Shown here: positions 19,301 through 33,000 of the stretch, one piece after another | Numbering within the stretch: the first letter of the stretch is position 1 | How the letters are laid out: each line of letters starts with the position of its first letter | Source of the DNA: Effrenium voratum | Taxonomy: Eukaryota; Sar; Dinophyceae; Suessiales; Symbiodiniaceae | Direction: 5' to 3' | NCBI GenBank assembly: GCA_963377175.1 | Contig: CAUJNA010003496.1 | Span: 1 to 64,000 of the forward strand | DNA: 64,000 bases | Position numbers and translations under genes: made by a program | The notes under the pieces: generated by a model | The model's database searches: none | What the model was told of the DNA's origin: nothing | Seen by the model: only the letters and a program-made list of their open reading frames with translations

Positions 19301-22300
19301 CCGGGGCCCCAGGAAGCTGGACTTTTTTTTCTTCTTCCTCCGTGTTGGTTCTGTGTGACGAGTGTTGCTGCAACTCAAGTGACTGCAGCGCAATGTGCAA
19401 CACCATGCCAATTTGATGTCACAGTGAGCTGTGACCCTCATAATTCCTTTTGTATTTGATGGCTTCAATCCCAGCATTTTTCATGCCTTCTTAGTGCTAG
19501 TAGGCTCTGATGGCTCACCATGGCAACACCCCAGGTCTGTGACAGCTACGTCAAGGGTCGGTTCTGGTAGAGAGATCAGATGGTTGCCGATGGTCTTTTT
19601 CCAGGACTTTGAGGGACTCCCCAGTGTGTGTGAGTGTGTGTGCGCGTGTAGGTGTGTTGGGGGCTGCTCAGAGCAGCTTACGATTTCAAGAAAAAGGGAG
19701 GAATCATGTGCCACCTCTGCCTGTTATGTGCTTCAGTGAACCGACCTGCGTTGATCGTATTGCAGGGATCCTTCCTCATATAGGTATGCTTATTGTGTAG
19801 GCCAGCGGCAGTGGTTGGTGCTCGCTGAGTGCTCTGCCTTTCGCCCTGTCCTGCAAGATCAAATCAGGTTCGTCACCAGGCTCGTATGTTCATTGATGTG
19901 CCAAGAGTACACCTCCGGACGGCTTGCTTCAGATTAGTTTCTGCTGAACCATCAGCCTTGTTTCATTGCCGAAACCTGCGCCTGCGCGTCAAAAAGCGGT
20001 GGCAAAGCGCCCTGGCCGCTTCTCAGGTTAGGCGTTTCACGCAGTCCGCGGAAAGACAAGGCGCGCAAAGCAGTGAGTCCTTGACTCGTTTGCAAAGTGA
20101 CAGCATTTCACGAGGTTCTCAAAGTTACTTCGGGTGTGGGAAGCTTTTTGAGTCATTATATTTGTGGGTACTTCTGAGGATGTCTCTTTTATAAACCCAG
20201 TACTTGCTGGACTTATTGCTGCTCTCTTGCAGATTCCCCCTAAAAGCCCATGCATTCTTGGGAGGAATCTCCTGTTGGACTTGGGCCCCCGTTTTGGGAT
20301 CCATGTTCATTGCAGTACACACACACACACACTGGTACCCTTACTCCCGTTCAGTGGAGTCATGCAAAGATGAGTTGTATCCTCAGAAGTCGGGATGGGA
20401 TGGGACTCTTGACGCCGACCCGCTTTGAAAGCAGCACCCGATAGTCTTTGAAAGCCGCACTAAGAGATGCCGCAAGTGAGCAAGCGGTGAGGCGGATTCA
20501 TGCCTGAAGCGTTTTTTCATGGCTGCTTGAGGTGCTGGTTGGGTCTTGTGTGCTTTTTGGTCACGGTATTATGCAAATTACATGTCACACGCTCTTTGGA
20601 TTTCCTTCACAATCGTGTGAAGCGGCCGAGAAAATGCTGGCGCAGAGGGCCAGTTCTCTCCAATGCTGGTAGCAGCTGGTAGCCGCTTCCCTTCGGTACA
20701 ACGACGATGTGGGTATGTTCAATTTGTCCCTTACCGTCTCAAGGGAAATTTTTGGTGATGGAGATACGGGGCAAGGCGGAAAAGCAAGTGGCCTCGCCCC
20801 TGGATTTCCTTCGCTTGCCAGTGGCCAGGTATCCCCATTTGCCGACTGTCGCTGAACGCTGGCGCCTTGAAGATCCGGCATGAGGACACAACCCTGCTGC
20901 CTTGGGACCATTGGACCACCTCCTTGTTGAAATCTCCGATTTTCCTTTAAAGGGACAGAAAGGTTGCGGACCGTTCCGTACTATATGCCCAAAGCGCCCA
21001 TTAGGGACAGGCTCAGCCTAGCATGATGCCTAATAGTACTGGAAACCATCTTCGCCTGGCCAATTCGTTTGGGCCGGGAGGAGCTTGACACGAGCCGTTG
21101 GGATTCCAAGACGCTGGGTGAGGAGGCGCTCTGGGGTGAGCACCTGGCAGACTGTCGGCTTGGGCAGGGCCACCCTCCCAAGCTTCCGAAAACGGCCTCC
21201 AAATTCTTGGGGAGCACGCCATTTTGCTGTGGCTCACATCTTTGAGCCGCTCCCTTCGACGGTCCCAGGTTTACCATTGAAGATTCTCAACTTCAAAGAT
21301 TGGCAAGGGGTCAAGGTATTGGTATGGTGTTTGTGTCAATCCTGGCTCTTAAGGTTTTGAGTGCTTGGATTCTCGTTTGGTGGCCCGCTCCGATAGGCGG
21401 TGCTTCTTCTGCAGACCTCTGGCAGCACTGGGAAGCCCAAGGCTATCCCGCTCACCAGGCGAGACGAGTGGTTGCATTTTTAAATTTTCAGAGCTTCTCA
21501 ACATTCGGGGGCTGGGAGAAGCAGCGTCAATTCACCAGGTTCCAGAAAGTTTCCAGAATCTGGGGTTGACTTCTTGCCGAGTGATGGCCAAAGACTGGCA
21601 GGCAGAACGTGTCCTCCGCAGTCGACTCGGTGATCCACGCGTATGGCCTGACGGAGCAGGATGTGTCAGGGTCCTAGGCAGAGCACTTGTCGAAAACTCG
21701 AATGCAATGACAGACCGCACCATCTCGAATCTCGAATGCCTCGAATGCGCTGTGCCAAACTCTGAGGACGTACATATCCCAACCCATGGTCACCGTGGGC
21801 GGATTGGTGACGCCTCTGCTGTCAACTTTGGTTTCTGGCGGAACCGTAGTGTATTCGAAGTTCAACGCCGCCAAGCACTGGGAGGTCTGGATTGGGTTCT
21901 ATGGGTCCCCTCCAAAAAGACCCTGGGCAGGTAATTGCTAAGTATGGCGTCACCTGGTATACGGCGGTGCCGGAGATGCACAAGCAGATTATCGAGAGCC
22001 AGAATGGCCGTGCTCCTCGCCTGCATGTGTGCTTTGTGGACAGGAGCCAGGAACAGGCGTTAGACAACCAACACGTGCGCAATGTCCTCTCAAGTTTTCC
22101 TCCCAAGATTTATTGAACCCTGCACATGTTGTAACTCGTGGCCAACGTTGGCTAGTCCCAGCCAGGCTCCGTAAGCGGAACTTGCTCCGAATCAGGTGAT
22201 AGCTTGTTCGGGAATGGTCACGCAGGCCGATCCCAAGTCTAGTGGACGCATCAGTCACGGTGCTACACAACCCGGAAGGACCCGAAAGGCTATCTCAATC

Positions 22301-25300
22301 GGTTGCCCCATCGCAAGACCTTGGCATGTGTCCAATCTGGGACCCCTTCCGGGCTGGTTGCTCGAAACGGGGGAAGCGGTGGCCACTTGAGGTCTATTAG
22401 AACCTTGCACCGGCTTGTGTGGGACTCAAACCTTATGCGTTTTTGTCGATCCTCTGTGTTTTGGGCGTACCTTCCACGGGCGAACCAAGGGCGCCACAGC
22501 TTGACGAGTTGCTCAGAATGGTGGACATTGGTGGACCATATTGATAGTTCTCTTTTTGAGGGATGTCAAAAGGAAACGCAATCTAGCGGACACGATTTTG
22601 AGAAAAGACTGGGTGTGTGATCCCCAGTCCCGGCGCCGGTGCGAGCACACTGTGCGCTTCATTCGCAACGGCAGCGGGTGCCTGCCGCAGGTGGGGGCCC
22701 GGAGGGGGGGGGGATCTGGCTGGTCACGCTGAAGCCTTCGAAAGGGCTGGATTTCGGCACAAAGATACCACGGATGGAGAGCGCTGTGGAGATCTTTCAA
22801 GTGGACGTGACTCTTGCAATTGGGCGGGGTCCAGAACTCTCATAGCGATAAATGGAGGGTTGCGGAACGTACTTGATCGGCACCTGGGTTTGTAACTAGC
22901 AACCCTCTCAATGGGTTTTCTTTTAGAATTGGAAGCAAACCCGAAGATGTACTTTCAAACGGCACCCTCCTGGGCCTAGATCGTTTACTCGTTGCCATGT
23001 TCATTCATCCAACAGGCACGATTCCCATTGAGTGCGAAGGAGTGTCATGAATTTGGTTCATGTCACTTTGGCGGAGATGTCCTTTGGTCAGCAAGCAGAC
23101 CCACAAACCGTGAGACAATCCTGGTATTTCACACCCATCAGATACCCATGATAAGCCCAGAGCATAACGATCACCTGTGTCACATGCCGCTAGGATTTCA
23201 CAGAATATCGCAAAAGGTTGAGTTTGGCGCGGGTCGAGGCCTTTGTGGACGCCCTGCAGCGGCTCTTCGACACAAAGGTTGTGGTGGCCTATGGCATGAC
23301 GGAGGCAGCGGGCCAGGCAGAAGGTGGATTGGTTTTCCTTTAAGCCAGCCCCAGAATTGGGTACCATCAAACAAGAGACACCCATGTGCTGCCTTGAGCG
23401 CCGTGCTGTTTTTGAAGAAGCGTACTGTACAAAAAACACTCATCGTACATTGTCTTTGACCTTTTTGGGTGAGATGCTTCATCTCTGACATGGTGGGTCT
23501 CCTTTGAAGGATTCCTACCGCCCTAAACATGGAATTGGGGACGAGGGGATTTCATGTATTTATAATTCTGATTTTTGTGGGAAAGGCTAGAACATAAAAT
23601 TGGGCATATGAAGCAGCTTCTGGGCTTTGATCAAGGACTCAGCTGGTGATTTGTTGCAGTGCTCTCAATCAGCAAATGGCTTGCATGCTTTGGCGAGCAC
23701 TTCCATCTTAAATCGTGGGAATTTGCTAAGAGGGCCACAGGCAAACGTTTGCGCGGGCTCTCTCGCATTTGGATTAAGGCGATTAAGGTGCTACACTAAT
23801 CCGCTCGGGCAATTACAGGGGAAGTAACACACTTCTGGCTGCTCTTGGCCAAGTTGACCTGTGGGAAATGGACATGTATTTGGGTATGTCTCAAAGGTGT
23901 ACTGTTGATTTCTGTTCAAACTGCCATGCACAAATTGGTTGCTCACTTTTTGGACAAGCTCATTTTCGAGAGCTGCGCCTTTTGAACGAACAGGCATTGA
24001 CCAATCCTTTGGTTCCTCCGGTCATAGGCCACCCAGCTGGTGTGTGCCAACCCCCTGGACGCGCCCAAGCCGAACTCGGCGGCTTGGAGCGTGTTGGGCT
24101 GGGGCGACCAAGATGGGCGGAGTCCAAGGGAGCCAGTGTGACAGCTTGTGTCTTGTCAAACATGCGCTCGGCTCAAACTTTACGATTTGTTGCATGCAGG
24201 TTGGGGGGCCTTGCAGAGTAATTCGACCTTCTGACGGATACCAGTTGCACGCTGCAAAAAGTCAAGCCCTTGACTGGTGGCGCGGTTGTCTCTCTGCAAG
24301 GTGGGCACCCCTGCCAAGAACATCCGCCTCGGCCTGTTCGACAACCTCAGTGCTGTGGCCCCGCAAGAGAACGGCGACGCTCAGCCAAACTGAGAAGCGG
24401 TTCACTGGGAGAAATGTGGCAGGGCTCAAGATACAATTTAGCTTGAACCATAGCCTTGGAGGCCAAAAGGAGACCATTTCGGGGGCATACAAGAACCTCC
24501 ATTAGTGGAGCTGGATTAGTCGGGTGGATACCTTGAAGGCCATCGGCCATCCAAAGCCCAAAACGGACATCGGATGCGTTGGGCTCCCAGGAGATCTGCA
24601 TCTCGGGGCCGGGGCCTGAGAACTCCGGGCAGGCACTGGGAAAACAGCCCTAAGTCCCTAAGTTGGTTGGAAGGACATGGGTTGTTTCTGACAGAGAGGT
24701 TGCCTGAAAGAACTTGCAATGGCCAACAAAAGTAAAACTACTTCTAGCAACAAGCAAAACGCTGATGCGTGCGCACCCCTTACCCATCCCTGCCCACACA
24801 ACCCCCACACCTCCACACCCCCCACGCCATCACACCCCTATACCCACCCCCACACAACCACCGCCACACGCACATGCACATGCAGATGAACATGCAGATG
24901 CACATGCACAGACATGCACATGCACATGCAAAGGGACTCAGGAGGTAGTTGAATTGTTAAACCGACAGGCCTGCCACTAAACCTCCAAAGACAACTTGCC
25001 TTTGACCAGCTGCATTTGGCAGCTTTCGCAGGTCCTCCGTCTTCGAGGCGTACTGGGGTCCTGGTATGGAGGAGGTGAACCATTTAGCCTTCTTCACGGA
25101 CGTGCAGGGCACGCGCTGGTACCGCACCGGCGACATCGGGTGGCAAGACCAGGATGGCTACGTCTTCCTTGTGGGCCGCGCGAACAACATGATGAAGCGC
25201 CTCGCCAAAGCGCTTTTTCCTCCGGGATTGGATGAGGAAGTGTTTTTAAGTTCTAAGTCTAAAGCGACCTTATAATGGTGTTCTTTCACGGTCTACCACG

Positions 25301-27062
25301 AAAAGACACGGTCGCATCGTGAAAGGCCGGCGATTAAGGGCCGCAAGGACAATCCAGCAACAGCTGCTGCAAAAAATGAGGCCGCAAAAGGCTGGCGATG
25401 AGCAATTTCCTTTTGCCTTGAGGGTTTTTCATGGGATGCCCGGTTTTTCTCTGTTGTCTGAGGATCAATGGGTACAAGGTCTTCCCGGAGCGTTTAGAGC
25501 AGGAGCTGGAGAAGAAGTACCCCTCCCTTCGTTTCGCGCTGGTGCAAAAGGAGGAGTCTTTGGCCTTGATGGTCCAGAGCCGGAAAGGCCGCCACGGAAG
25601 AAATAGAGAAAAGAGCTCGACTGAGGCCAACTGAGAAGAACAAAATGCAAAGAGAGCTGGTTTAGACTAGTTGAGTTGAAGGGCGAGTGGCACGACGCTG
25701 GAATTGCAGATGAAAAGTCAACAGCTGGGGGCACTCCCTTGCTGTCCATACCAGCAACTTTGAAATTGTATCACTTCGAAGGGGCCTGCTTTGAGATGAA
25801 CACACAACTTCCTTCGCTGAGGCCTCTTTCCTTCGCTTTCGTAGGCTATGGTCTCCGGCTGTCTACTGCGAGCTGTTTGGTCGCCACCACCTTGCCAAGT
25901 CAAAGTGGAAACTTCGAACTCTCCCCAGATCCTTCTTTGCCAAAAACTGCCAAACTCCAAGGAGCAGCCACAGGCTGTTGACAACACTTGCCGTCGAACA
26001 TGTTGGGATTCACCTCATTCAGACTCTAACCAAAGATCCCTTAGGGCCTTTCTCAAAACGGGGAACTTTCCGGAAACGGGTTGTTTTTTTTGTGGTTTCC
26101 CTTTCAACACATCCAGAGCCTCCATGACCCGAAATGCGCGCAGGTGAGGTGGAGGTGGACATGGCAAGCCTTTGCCGGCAGCTGGCGGAGCTGTGCCGCT
26201 TTGGGGTCTCCTTCCCGCTGCCCAAGAACGCCTATTTGGTGGCCCCGGGGCCACTGGGCGCGAGTCAGGGAGACTGGCAGGTTCGGCTAACTGGGATCGT
26301 CGGTGCAGCACATGTGCTTTTGTTGGGCTCGGTACCCTTTTTGGGGGTTGCCAAAAGGAGAAGCACATTTTGATCGCGGTGGATAGCCCGGACTCCAAGT
26401 TTGACTTGGATTTTCTCAAGTTGCCGGGGCCGCATGCAGAGAACTGGTATGTGGAGAGGCAGCCTGCCTCTTGTTTTCTGATGCACCGACACAGGGGGAA
26501 TTGAACCATAAGGCGTGTTGCGTCAAGCAGTTGTAGTTCCAATCGATGCATTGCAGCACAACAGGTGCGTGACGAAAACGTGGGCTACGGATCATACCAC
26601 GTGCACATCTTCTATGGCAGATTCTATGGTAGTATATAGGCAGAGGAAACACTCCTTTGCTGTGGCCCCATCCAGATGGGCGAGTGCATCCGATGCCTTT
26701 CAGGGCCAAAACCACGCGCTGTTTTGCCTTTGGTGCGCTTCGCAGGCCTCATAGTCCTTGTTTACTGAGATGATGAACATGTGAAGGGGTTCAGTCGGAT
26801 TGCTATCTTTTCACCTTTGCTGCCAGCAATTCTTTCCCGGATCCCAGAGTCAAAAATGGCAAGTCCAGAGGGCTCTCACCCGTGGGCTCTCCCCGAATTG
26901 TATTTCTCCGTTGCTCTTCATGGGCTATATGGTTGAAGGGGAAATCTTCGGAGCTCCCCCCTCAGCGGTGCGAGATCAGTGCGGCGAGGTCCAGCTTCCT
27001 CACAAAGTCCAGCAGCAAGATTGATCGCAAGCAAGCTGCCGCCTTGTCTCAGGAGCGAGTGG
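16338..27062 (+). CDS. Adenylation (ANL) domain exons of the synthase
   Basis: Exons with junctions I could place: 16338-16415 ([13 protein letters not shown]), 17200-17289 ([20 protein letters not shown]), about 19242-19325 ([11 protein letters not shown]; junction uncertain), 21415-21458 ([14 protein letters not shown], the ATP-binding P-loop), 21602-21664 ([13 protein letters not shown]), 21767-21884 ([20 protein letters not shown]), 21931-22026 ([18 protein letters not shown]), 22646-22692 ([13 protein letters not shown]), 23239-23316 ([13 protein letters not shown], motif A5), 24037-24080, 24301-24378 ([15 protein letters not shown]), 24591-24632 (EICISGPG), 25075 to about 25200 ([21 protein letters not shown]7/A8), about 25470-25580 ([17 protein letters not shown]), about 26143-26262 ([19 protein letters not shown]) and about 26995-27062 ([13 protein letters not shown]10 with its Lys). 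All core ATP-handling motifs are present. The sequence reads closer to acyl-CoA ligase-type ANL proteins than to amino-acid A domains. Exons between 19325 and 21415 are missing from my model. Confidence 0.85.
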
Positions 27063-30000
27063 CGAGAGCAATACGATATCTTATTGTTTCTGCCGACTCG
27101 TCACTTGTCTGTCTTTTCAGACATTTTCCCACGCACCTTACTACGGCAATCAGGTATCGTCGATATCGTCGATATCGTCTTCAAGCCCCGTATCAACATG
27201 GAAGACATGCTTGCCCGACTTGCCAAATTTAGTCTGCTGCCTTGTGTATGCATGCATTGTCAGCTTTAGCATCAGGTATGTATTCAAAGACTGTTTCGGG
27301 TCAACGCAATACTTGGGTCTGGTGGAGTGGATTTGACATAACGGACGAGGATTTGTATTTGTTTTTACAGCCTCATTTTGAGCAGCTTGCTATGTGCTTA
27401 CAGTTGTCGAGCCGTGCATCTCCCTTCAAATCCTTGAGACTTTGGCAACCCTCCAAACCGTGGACACTTTCAGTACAGCCGCGCAAACCAGCCCAAATTC
27501 CCCACCAGCCTTCAATCGTATACGGGGGCAGGCTGCATGCCTTTTGCGGTGTGTGATTTTTTCTGTAGAATGGACAAGGACACAAACAATGATCCTTCTC
27601 CTCACCACATCCGAGATCCTGCAGACTGTTGGTACATTCGCCAGGCTGTCCCCAGGCCCTCCCCCATTTTCATGAGCCGGGATGAGAGGCGGGTATATAG
27701 CATCTCACAGCCCAGGACTGCACGCCCTTGTTGGAGAGTAGTTCCCTGCACTGGATTATCTGCTCAGATATAACTGCCCGTCCTTAGAATAGACTCCACT
27801 CCGCTTGATGCAGGGAGGTGGCATCGTGCTTGACTTTGCAAAGCACGTGCACCTGAAAGGAAAAGAACAGGTACTGTAGTTGATGTGAACAAGTCGGGTT
27901 GACAAGAGAAACTTCAACCGCAGGAGCCCGAGCACGTGACATGCTTTCACGTCTTGGACTACGCCCTTTTTGGCAGCGAGTGCGACGAGAACAAGAGACG
28001 CCCTCAGTGCTTTGCGTTCATTGCATTCGGATCAAGTGCCATGGTCACAAAACATCACGCGGGTTTCGTTTGGACAGTCTTTGAGCTACGTACATTTCCT
28101 CCGCAAGCCACTCCTTTTACACAGCGTAAAGTTCTGGACTTCCCGGAGCCGCTTTTCCCGTTCCTGAATTCCCCCACTCGCTCCGTGCCAAATGCACGCG
28201 GTTTGGGCGGCGCGCCAAACACGTCAGGCCGAAGACCTGGTGGCTGCAGCTGGCGGCCCGGCTGCTGCAGGGCCTTTGCGGAGCGATCATCTCCCCGGAG
28301 GAACGGCTGCAGGAGCTGGCCCTCACGTCACTCCAGGATCGAAGGGGACAGGGAGGGCTCCGGACGATTGCGAAGCTTGCCACGCAGTTTATTTTCCCAC
28401 CTGTATTGTCGCAATTCCCCATAGAAGCCGCTTTCGACATATTTTCTTTTTGACCTCCTCTTGTCTTGAGAGTTGGTGTTCGGCTGCATGGGTTGCATAT
28501 GCCGTGGGTGGGGGTGATATTTACAGGGGAGGTGTCGGGAACCGTGGAGGTGGGTGGTGATGTGCGGGCATGTCTGACTGAACAGGCCGTGAATGAGGGT
28601 GAAGTACTGTAGGTGGGGGCAGCAAGTTGAGAGATAGTGCAAGGTTGCCCTTCTGGCTGAATTTTGTATGTATGTGCATATCGATTCTCCCTGCCATTGT
28701 TTGACGCATGTGTCTTTGATCATCTAATTCGGGGCGGTCCACTGGCAGCCCGGCAAGTCAACCAATCGTTGTCGAGGTCGAACAGTTATGCTTGGTCTGC
28801 AACTCTGGCATGCCGTTTTACCCGCGTTGCCATGGAGCCTCTGACCTCAGGTCATGGCGTTCACCAACATGATGAACGTCTACACTGAGGCTTTGGACAC
28901 CAGGCTGCAGGTGAGCCAAGTTCTGCAAGCCGCCTCGCTCCAGGAGGGGTGGGAGGGTTAGGGGTCAGGGTTTGCAAACAGGAAACAAGACAGGACGAGG
29001 ACCCCCCGCGTGAATGTGCCAAGTGTGGGTGGTGTTTGCTTGACCATATGGGAGATTTAGACGTATATAGTGTTTGTGGTCGCCGGGCAAGAGTTAACAG
29101 GGTTTTCTGAGTTGAATCATTTGTCAAGAGGGAATTCAGGGGTGTGAGCCAAAAGAGAATTGCCCTGGACAGTTTGGGGTGCGCTGCATCAGGAATGGAT
29201 ACTGACTTGTTACTGGACATGCAGCCCCCGTGTAGTTCTGATGTCTACCACAGAGTCCCCAGATACTTATCCACATGGGGGGTGACGTGGGTTTGTCTCA
29301 AGCGGGAGGAACAAAGTGTGTGCCTTCCTTTTGGCTTCCCTTCCAACATCTCAACATGGGGGACCCCAAAATGGGCAGTTTCATTCTGTTTTTTGTTAGG
29401 CAAGCCAACAAGAGTACCATTAAAAAGAGAACCACCCACTCATGATCGACCCCTAAAAAAACATTCACCATTTTCAAAACGAGCCACACCCACTGTGTGG
29501 TCAGGGTTTCAGCTTGCTCCAGGAGCTAGTCGACGGGTTCCTGGGAAAGGGCGCATCCTTTTCGCTACTGGGGCCCGCACGGCGGGTGGCGCGGAGCAGA
29601 ACGGCAGGAGACACAAAGCATTCCACGGGGGTGGATCTGAGTGAAGGTCAGCAGGGCACAGTCCTGGCCATACATAGCGGCACGCCTCTAAACAACAAGA
29701 TTGATTTCTTTTTAGCTGATCTGGGCTTGCTCAGCCCAAGCACGCTGAGGCCCAGGGCCTCAACACTGGAGACTGGCAAGCCTACGAAATGTGCCAAACG
29801 TAGGAACAAACAAAATGCAACGCCCGAGGAAAAACACCATGACTGTTTCACTTCAACCCCCGTCTCTCGCTCATTTGAGTATGTCTCAACATTAGGAACA
29901 TCATCCAGGTGGTTGGTTTCCTTTCGATGTTTCGAGAAATAACATTTTTCAGATTGCTACCTCAGGAGCTGTGCTGAAGATCACCCCAGAGGAGGAAGAG

Positions 30001-33000
30001 GTGGTTCAGATCATGGGAGCCTCGGCTTTGCTTTGCTTTGCTCCGCTGAGCAGTTGGTTTTGGTTGTTTTTTGAAGCGCCGGACGCCTTATTAATTCTCC
30101 CTTAGCAATCATGAGAGAGATCTCAATGGTTAAGACTAAGGCCGCTTGTTTCCAATGATTTTGTCGGAGGCTCGAACCCGTTCATTCGAATCGACACACG
30201 AGGTGTGTCCTGCCGCTTTCCGGGGCACAGCAACAACCTGGACGCCTTCGTGCAGCTGTTGCTGGACCAGCGCTGCGGCATTGTCGAACGCAAAGACTGG
30301 CACAACGAAAGGCACTTTCAGCGGCAAGAGTATGAGTGGCCAAGGGAGTTTTTGGAAGTTTGAAGCCAGCGGGCTCACCATATTTCCCTGTCCTGACTCA
30401 CCGGGTCATGCCAGATCAGGTACTTTTGCTCTCCCTCTCTCTCTCTCTCTCCCCATCGTTTCCTTGATTCCTTGAGGTATCCAGAGATTGCCCACGTTGG
30501 TCTGATCGAGGGCAAGGAGCTCTTCGACCGGACTCTCTTTGGGATCTCTTCGCTGGAGGCCAGCTACATGGATACCCAGCAGCTTGCAGTGCTGGAAGGC
30601 CTGGCAGAAAGGGCAGTGGCCACCCCGAATAGCTCCCGGCCCTATCTGACAGAAAGGAAGTTGTGTTTCACATGCGCAGGCAGCCGCAGGCAGCCGCAGG
30701 CAATGACTTTTTTGCTTTGGGTTTGCTTCGTCGAGGCACAGCTCAGCCTTGGCCGGTGGCAAAGGTGGCAGGTTTTTCGTTTACTGAATGGGACAGAGCT
30801 TTGACGAGCTTTGTTCGGGACTCGCACATTACGTCCTTGGTAGGCAGCCGTATTCTCTCCATGACTCAAGAGGCAGGGAGGAACTGAGATTGGGGATCAC
30901 TGTTGTGGCCTGACCAGCAGAATGGGAATGGCGCAAGAGGCGCTGAGAGGCTGCGAGTCTCTCATCAATGCCTCGCAGGCGTCTACGAAGCCGTGCTCAA
31001 CAGCAAGACGCAGGTGTCCAGAAAGGCCCGCGGGAACGAGGATAAGGTGGGATGGCCGGATATAGCTCCAAAAGCATGCGCAGAGAAGCACGAAGACAGG
31101 GGCCCAGGTTTCCTGGCGCAAGTCTTGTCCCATGCTTGTACTTGTTTGAGCCACCGGACTGGAAACCGCAGCTCAGACTTGTTTGGCACTGCTTTGCCTA
31201 GTTTTTGTTCTTGCAGGAGCCGGCTGGCGACAACAAATTGAAGCTTTGTTTGGTGGGCTTTTTTGCAAAGTGAGTTGAAATCTGTCAAGGATTTGTCCAT
31301 ACTTCTGTTGTTGAGGTCACCTTTTTGCCCGGTTTTCAGTCCTGTTTGAGTTGTGCATGTGAGCTGAGAAACATAGTGGTCTTCATGATTCCTTTTGTGG
31401 GGTGGTTTAAACATCACCTCTTGGGCTGAATCTGTTCGAATGGACACAGAGACCCAAGCCAGCCAAACAGAAGTTACTGTCTTCAAGATGCTTTCCACCG
31501 CAGTGGCTGCATATCTTAAGCCAATTGCGGGGTAATGGTCTGGGGGTCCCGTCGGCGACGCAGGACGTGCCCGTGGTGGTGGCAGTGAGCCACGCGGACG
31601 CGGAGATCAGCTTTTACAGCAGTCCACCGAACCACGTGCCGCCGCACATCCGGGCGTACAAGGCCCTCTCGGCCATCGCCGGGCCACGAGGCAAGAAAAA
31701 GGGGAGATGGTATTCTGGACAAACTCCTGCACCATTTGGGCGGTTGATCCATGTTTATCCAGGGTTTGCATCCCAACCGAGGCGCGTCAGCCAGCTCATG
31801 GACCTGCGGGGCCCCAGCTTCTGTGTGGACGCCGCCTGCGGGTCCTCCATGGTGGCGCTGCATGAGCCGCCCGGTGTTGACGGGGAAGTTGTGGCATTTG
31901 GATATTTGGATGTTCTTTTAATATTGCCGGAACAGTGGCAGTTGTGGGAACCCACTTTCCAGGCGGAACCCAGCAACCCCTGGAATCAAGGAAGTCTGGC
32001 TTAGCTTTCAAGTCGGGAGGTCAGGTTCCTTTAGGCTCCTGTAAGTTGTTGAAACGCATCTAAGTACCAGCCAATCAATCGGCTTGCAGCATCCAGAGAA
32101 TTGATGATTGGACTCCCTGCAAGCACCTTTCGGGAATCTGCGCACTTTGAAGCCTTGCAGCGTTGACACCCCAGTTGCCAGATGACCAAAAGCAAGCTTC
32201 CGTTCACTGGTACGAGCCCTGGGTGGAACACAATGCTTGGACGACAACGGCTTCTCAGGGAGGATCCTTATCCGAAGCAATCACCTGCCGCCGATACGCA
32301 GAGTTCAGCATAGCGCCTGTCTGTCGTTGCTTTTGACAGGGGCAGCCGTTTTTGCACCAATCTATGTGGAAGGTTTCATGCTGAAAGCGGATGACATTGG
32401 AGACATGTTGTTTGTTTTGTGTGTGTGATGTAGAGTGTCCCGCCAGTTCGAGGTCTTCATGCACACTCAGCCGAGATTTCGGGTTTGCGTGCCAGCCGCT
32501 CCAAGAGCTTCTTCCCTTTGTGTCTCTTAGAGTGGGTGTTTTCAGAGTTCTCAAAATTTCAAGAGTTGCCTTGGCTTACCATGAAGAGAGTAAGATTGGG
32601 GAGTGTCACTTTAACGAACCCTGTATCCTTGGGCTGAAACTTGCAGGTCGTCCCGTATGCTGCGCAGCAGCAACAGCAAGCTGGCCATTGCCACGGCGGT
32701 CAATCACATCAGCAGCATGAACGTCTCCGTGTCCATGGCTCCTTGGGCCAAACTTCGTCTCATAAGGAAAAAACAACCTCAACCCCGCTGTGGTTCCTTT
32801 CGTTTACTTGGTCCCCCCTCCCCTTTTTGCGGGTGAAACGCCCTTACAGTTTTTTATTCTTCTGTTGAGTGACCAAGTCGATGACCCAATTCCCCAATTT
32901 ATATGGCTCAGTCCCCTTTACTTACCCGCAAACAATAGCAATTCCTGCCAGGAGGAAGCCCATTGTTTTGGGACACACACACACACACACCCAGACCCAA

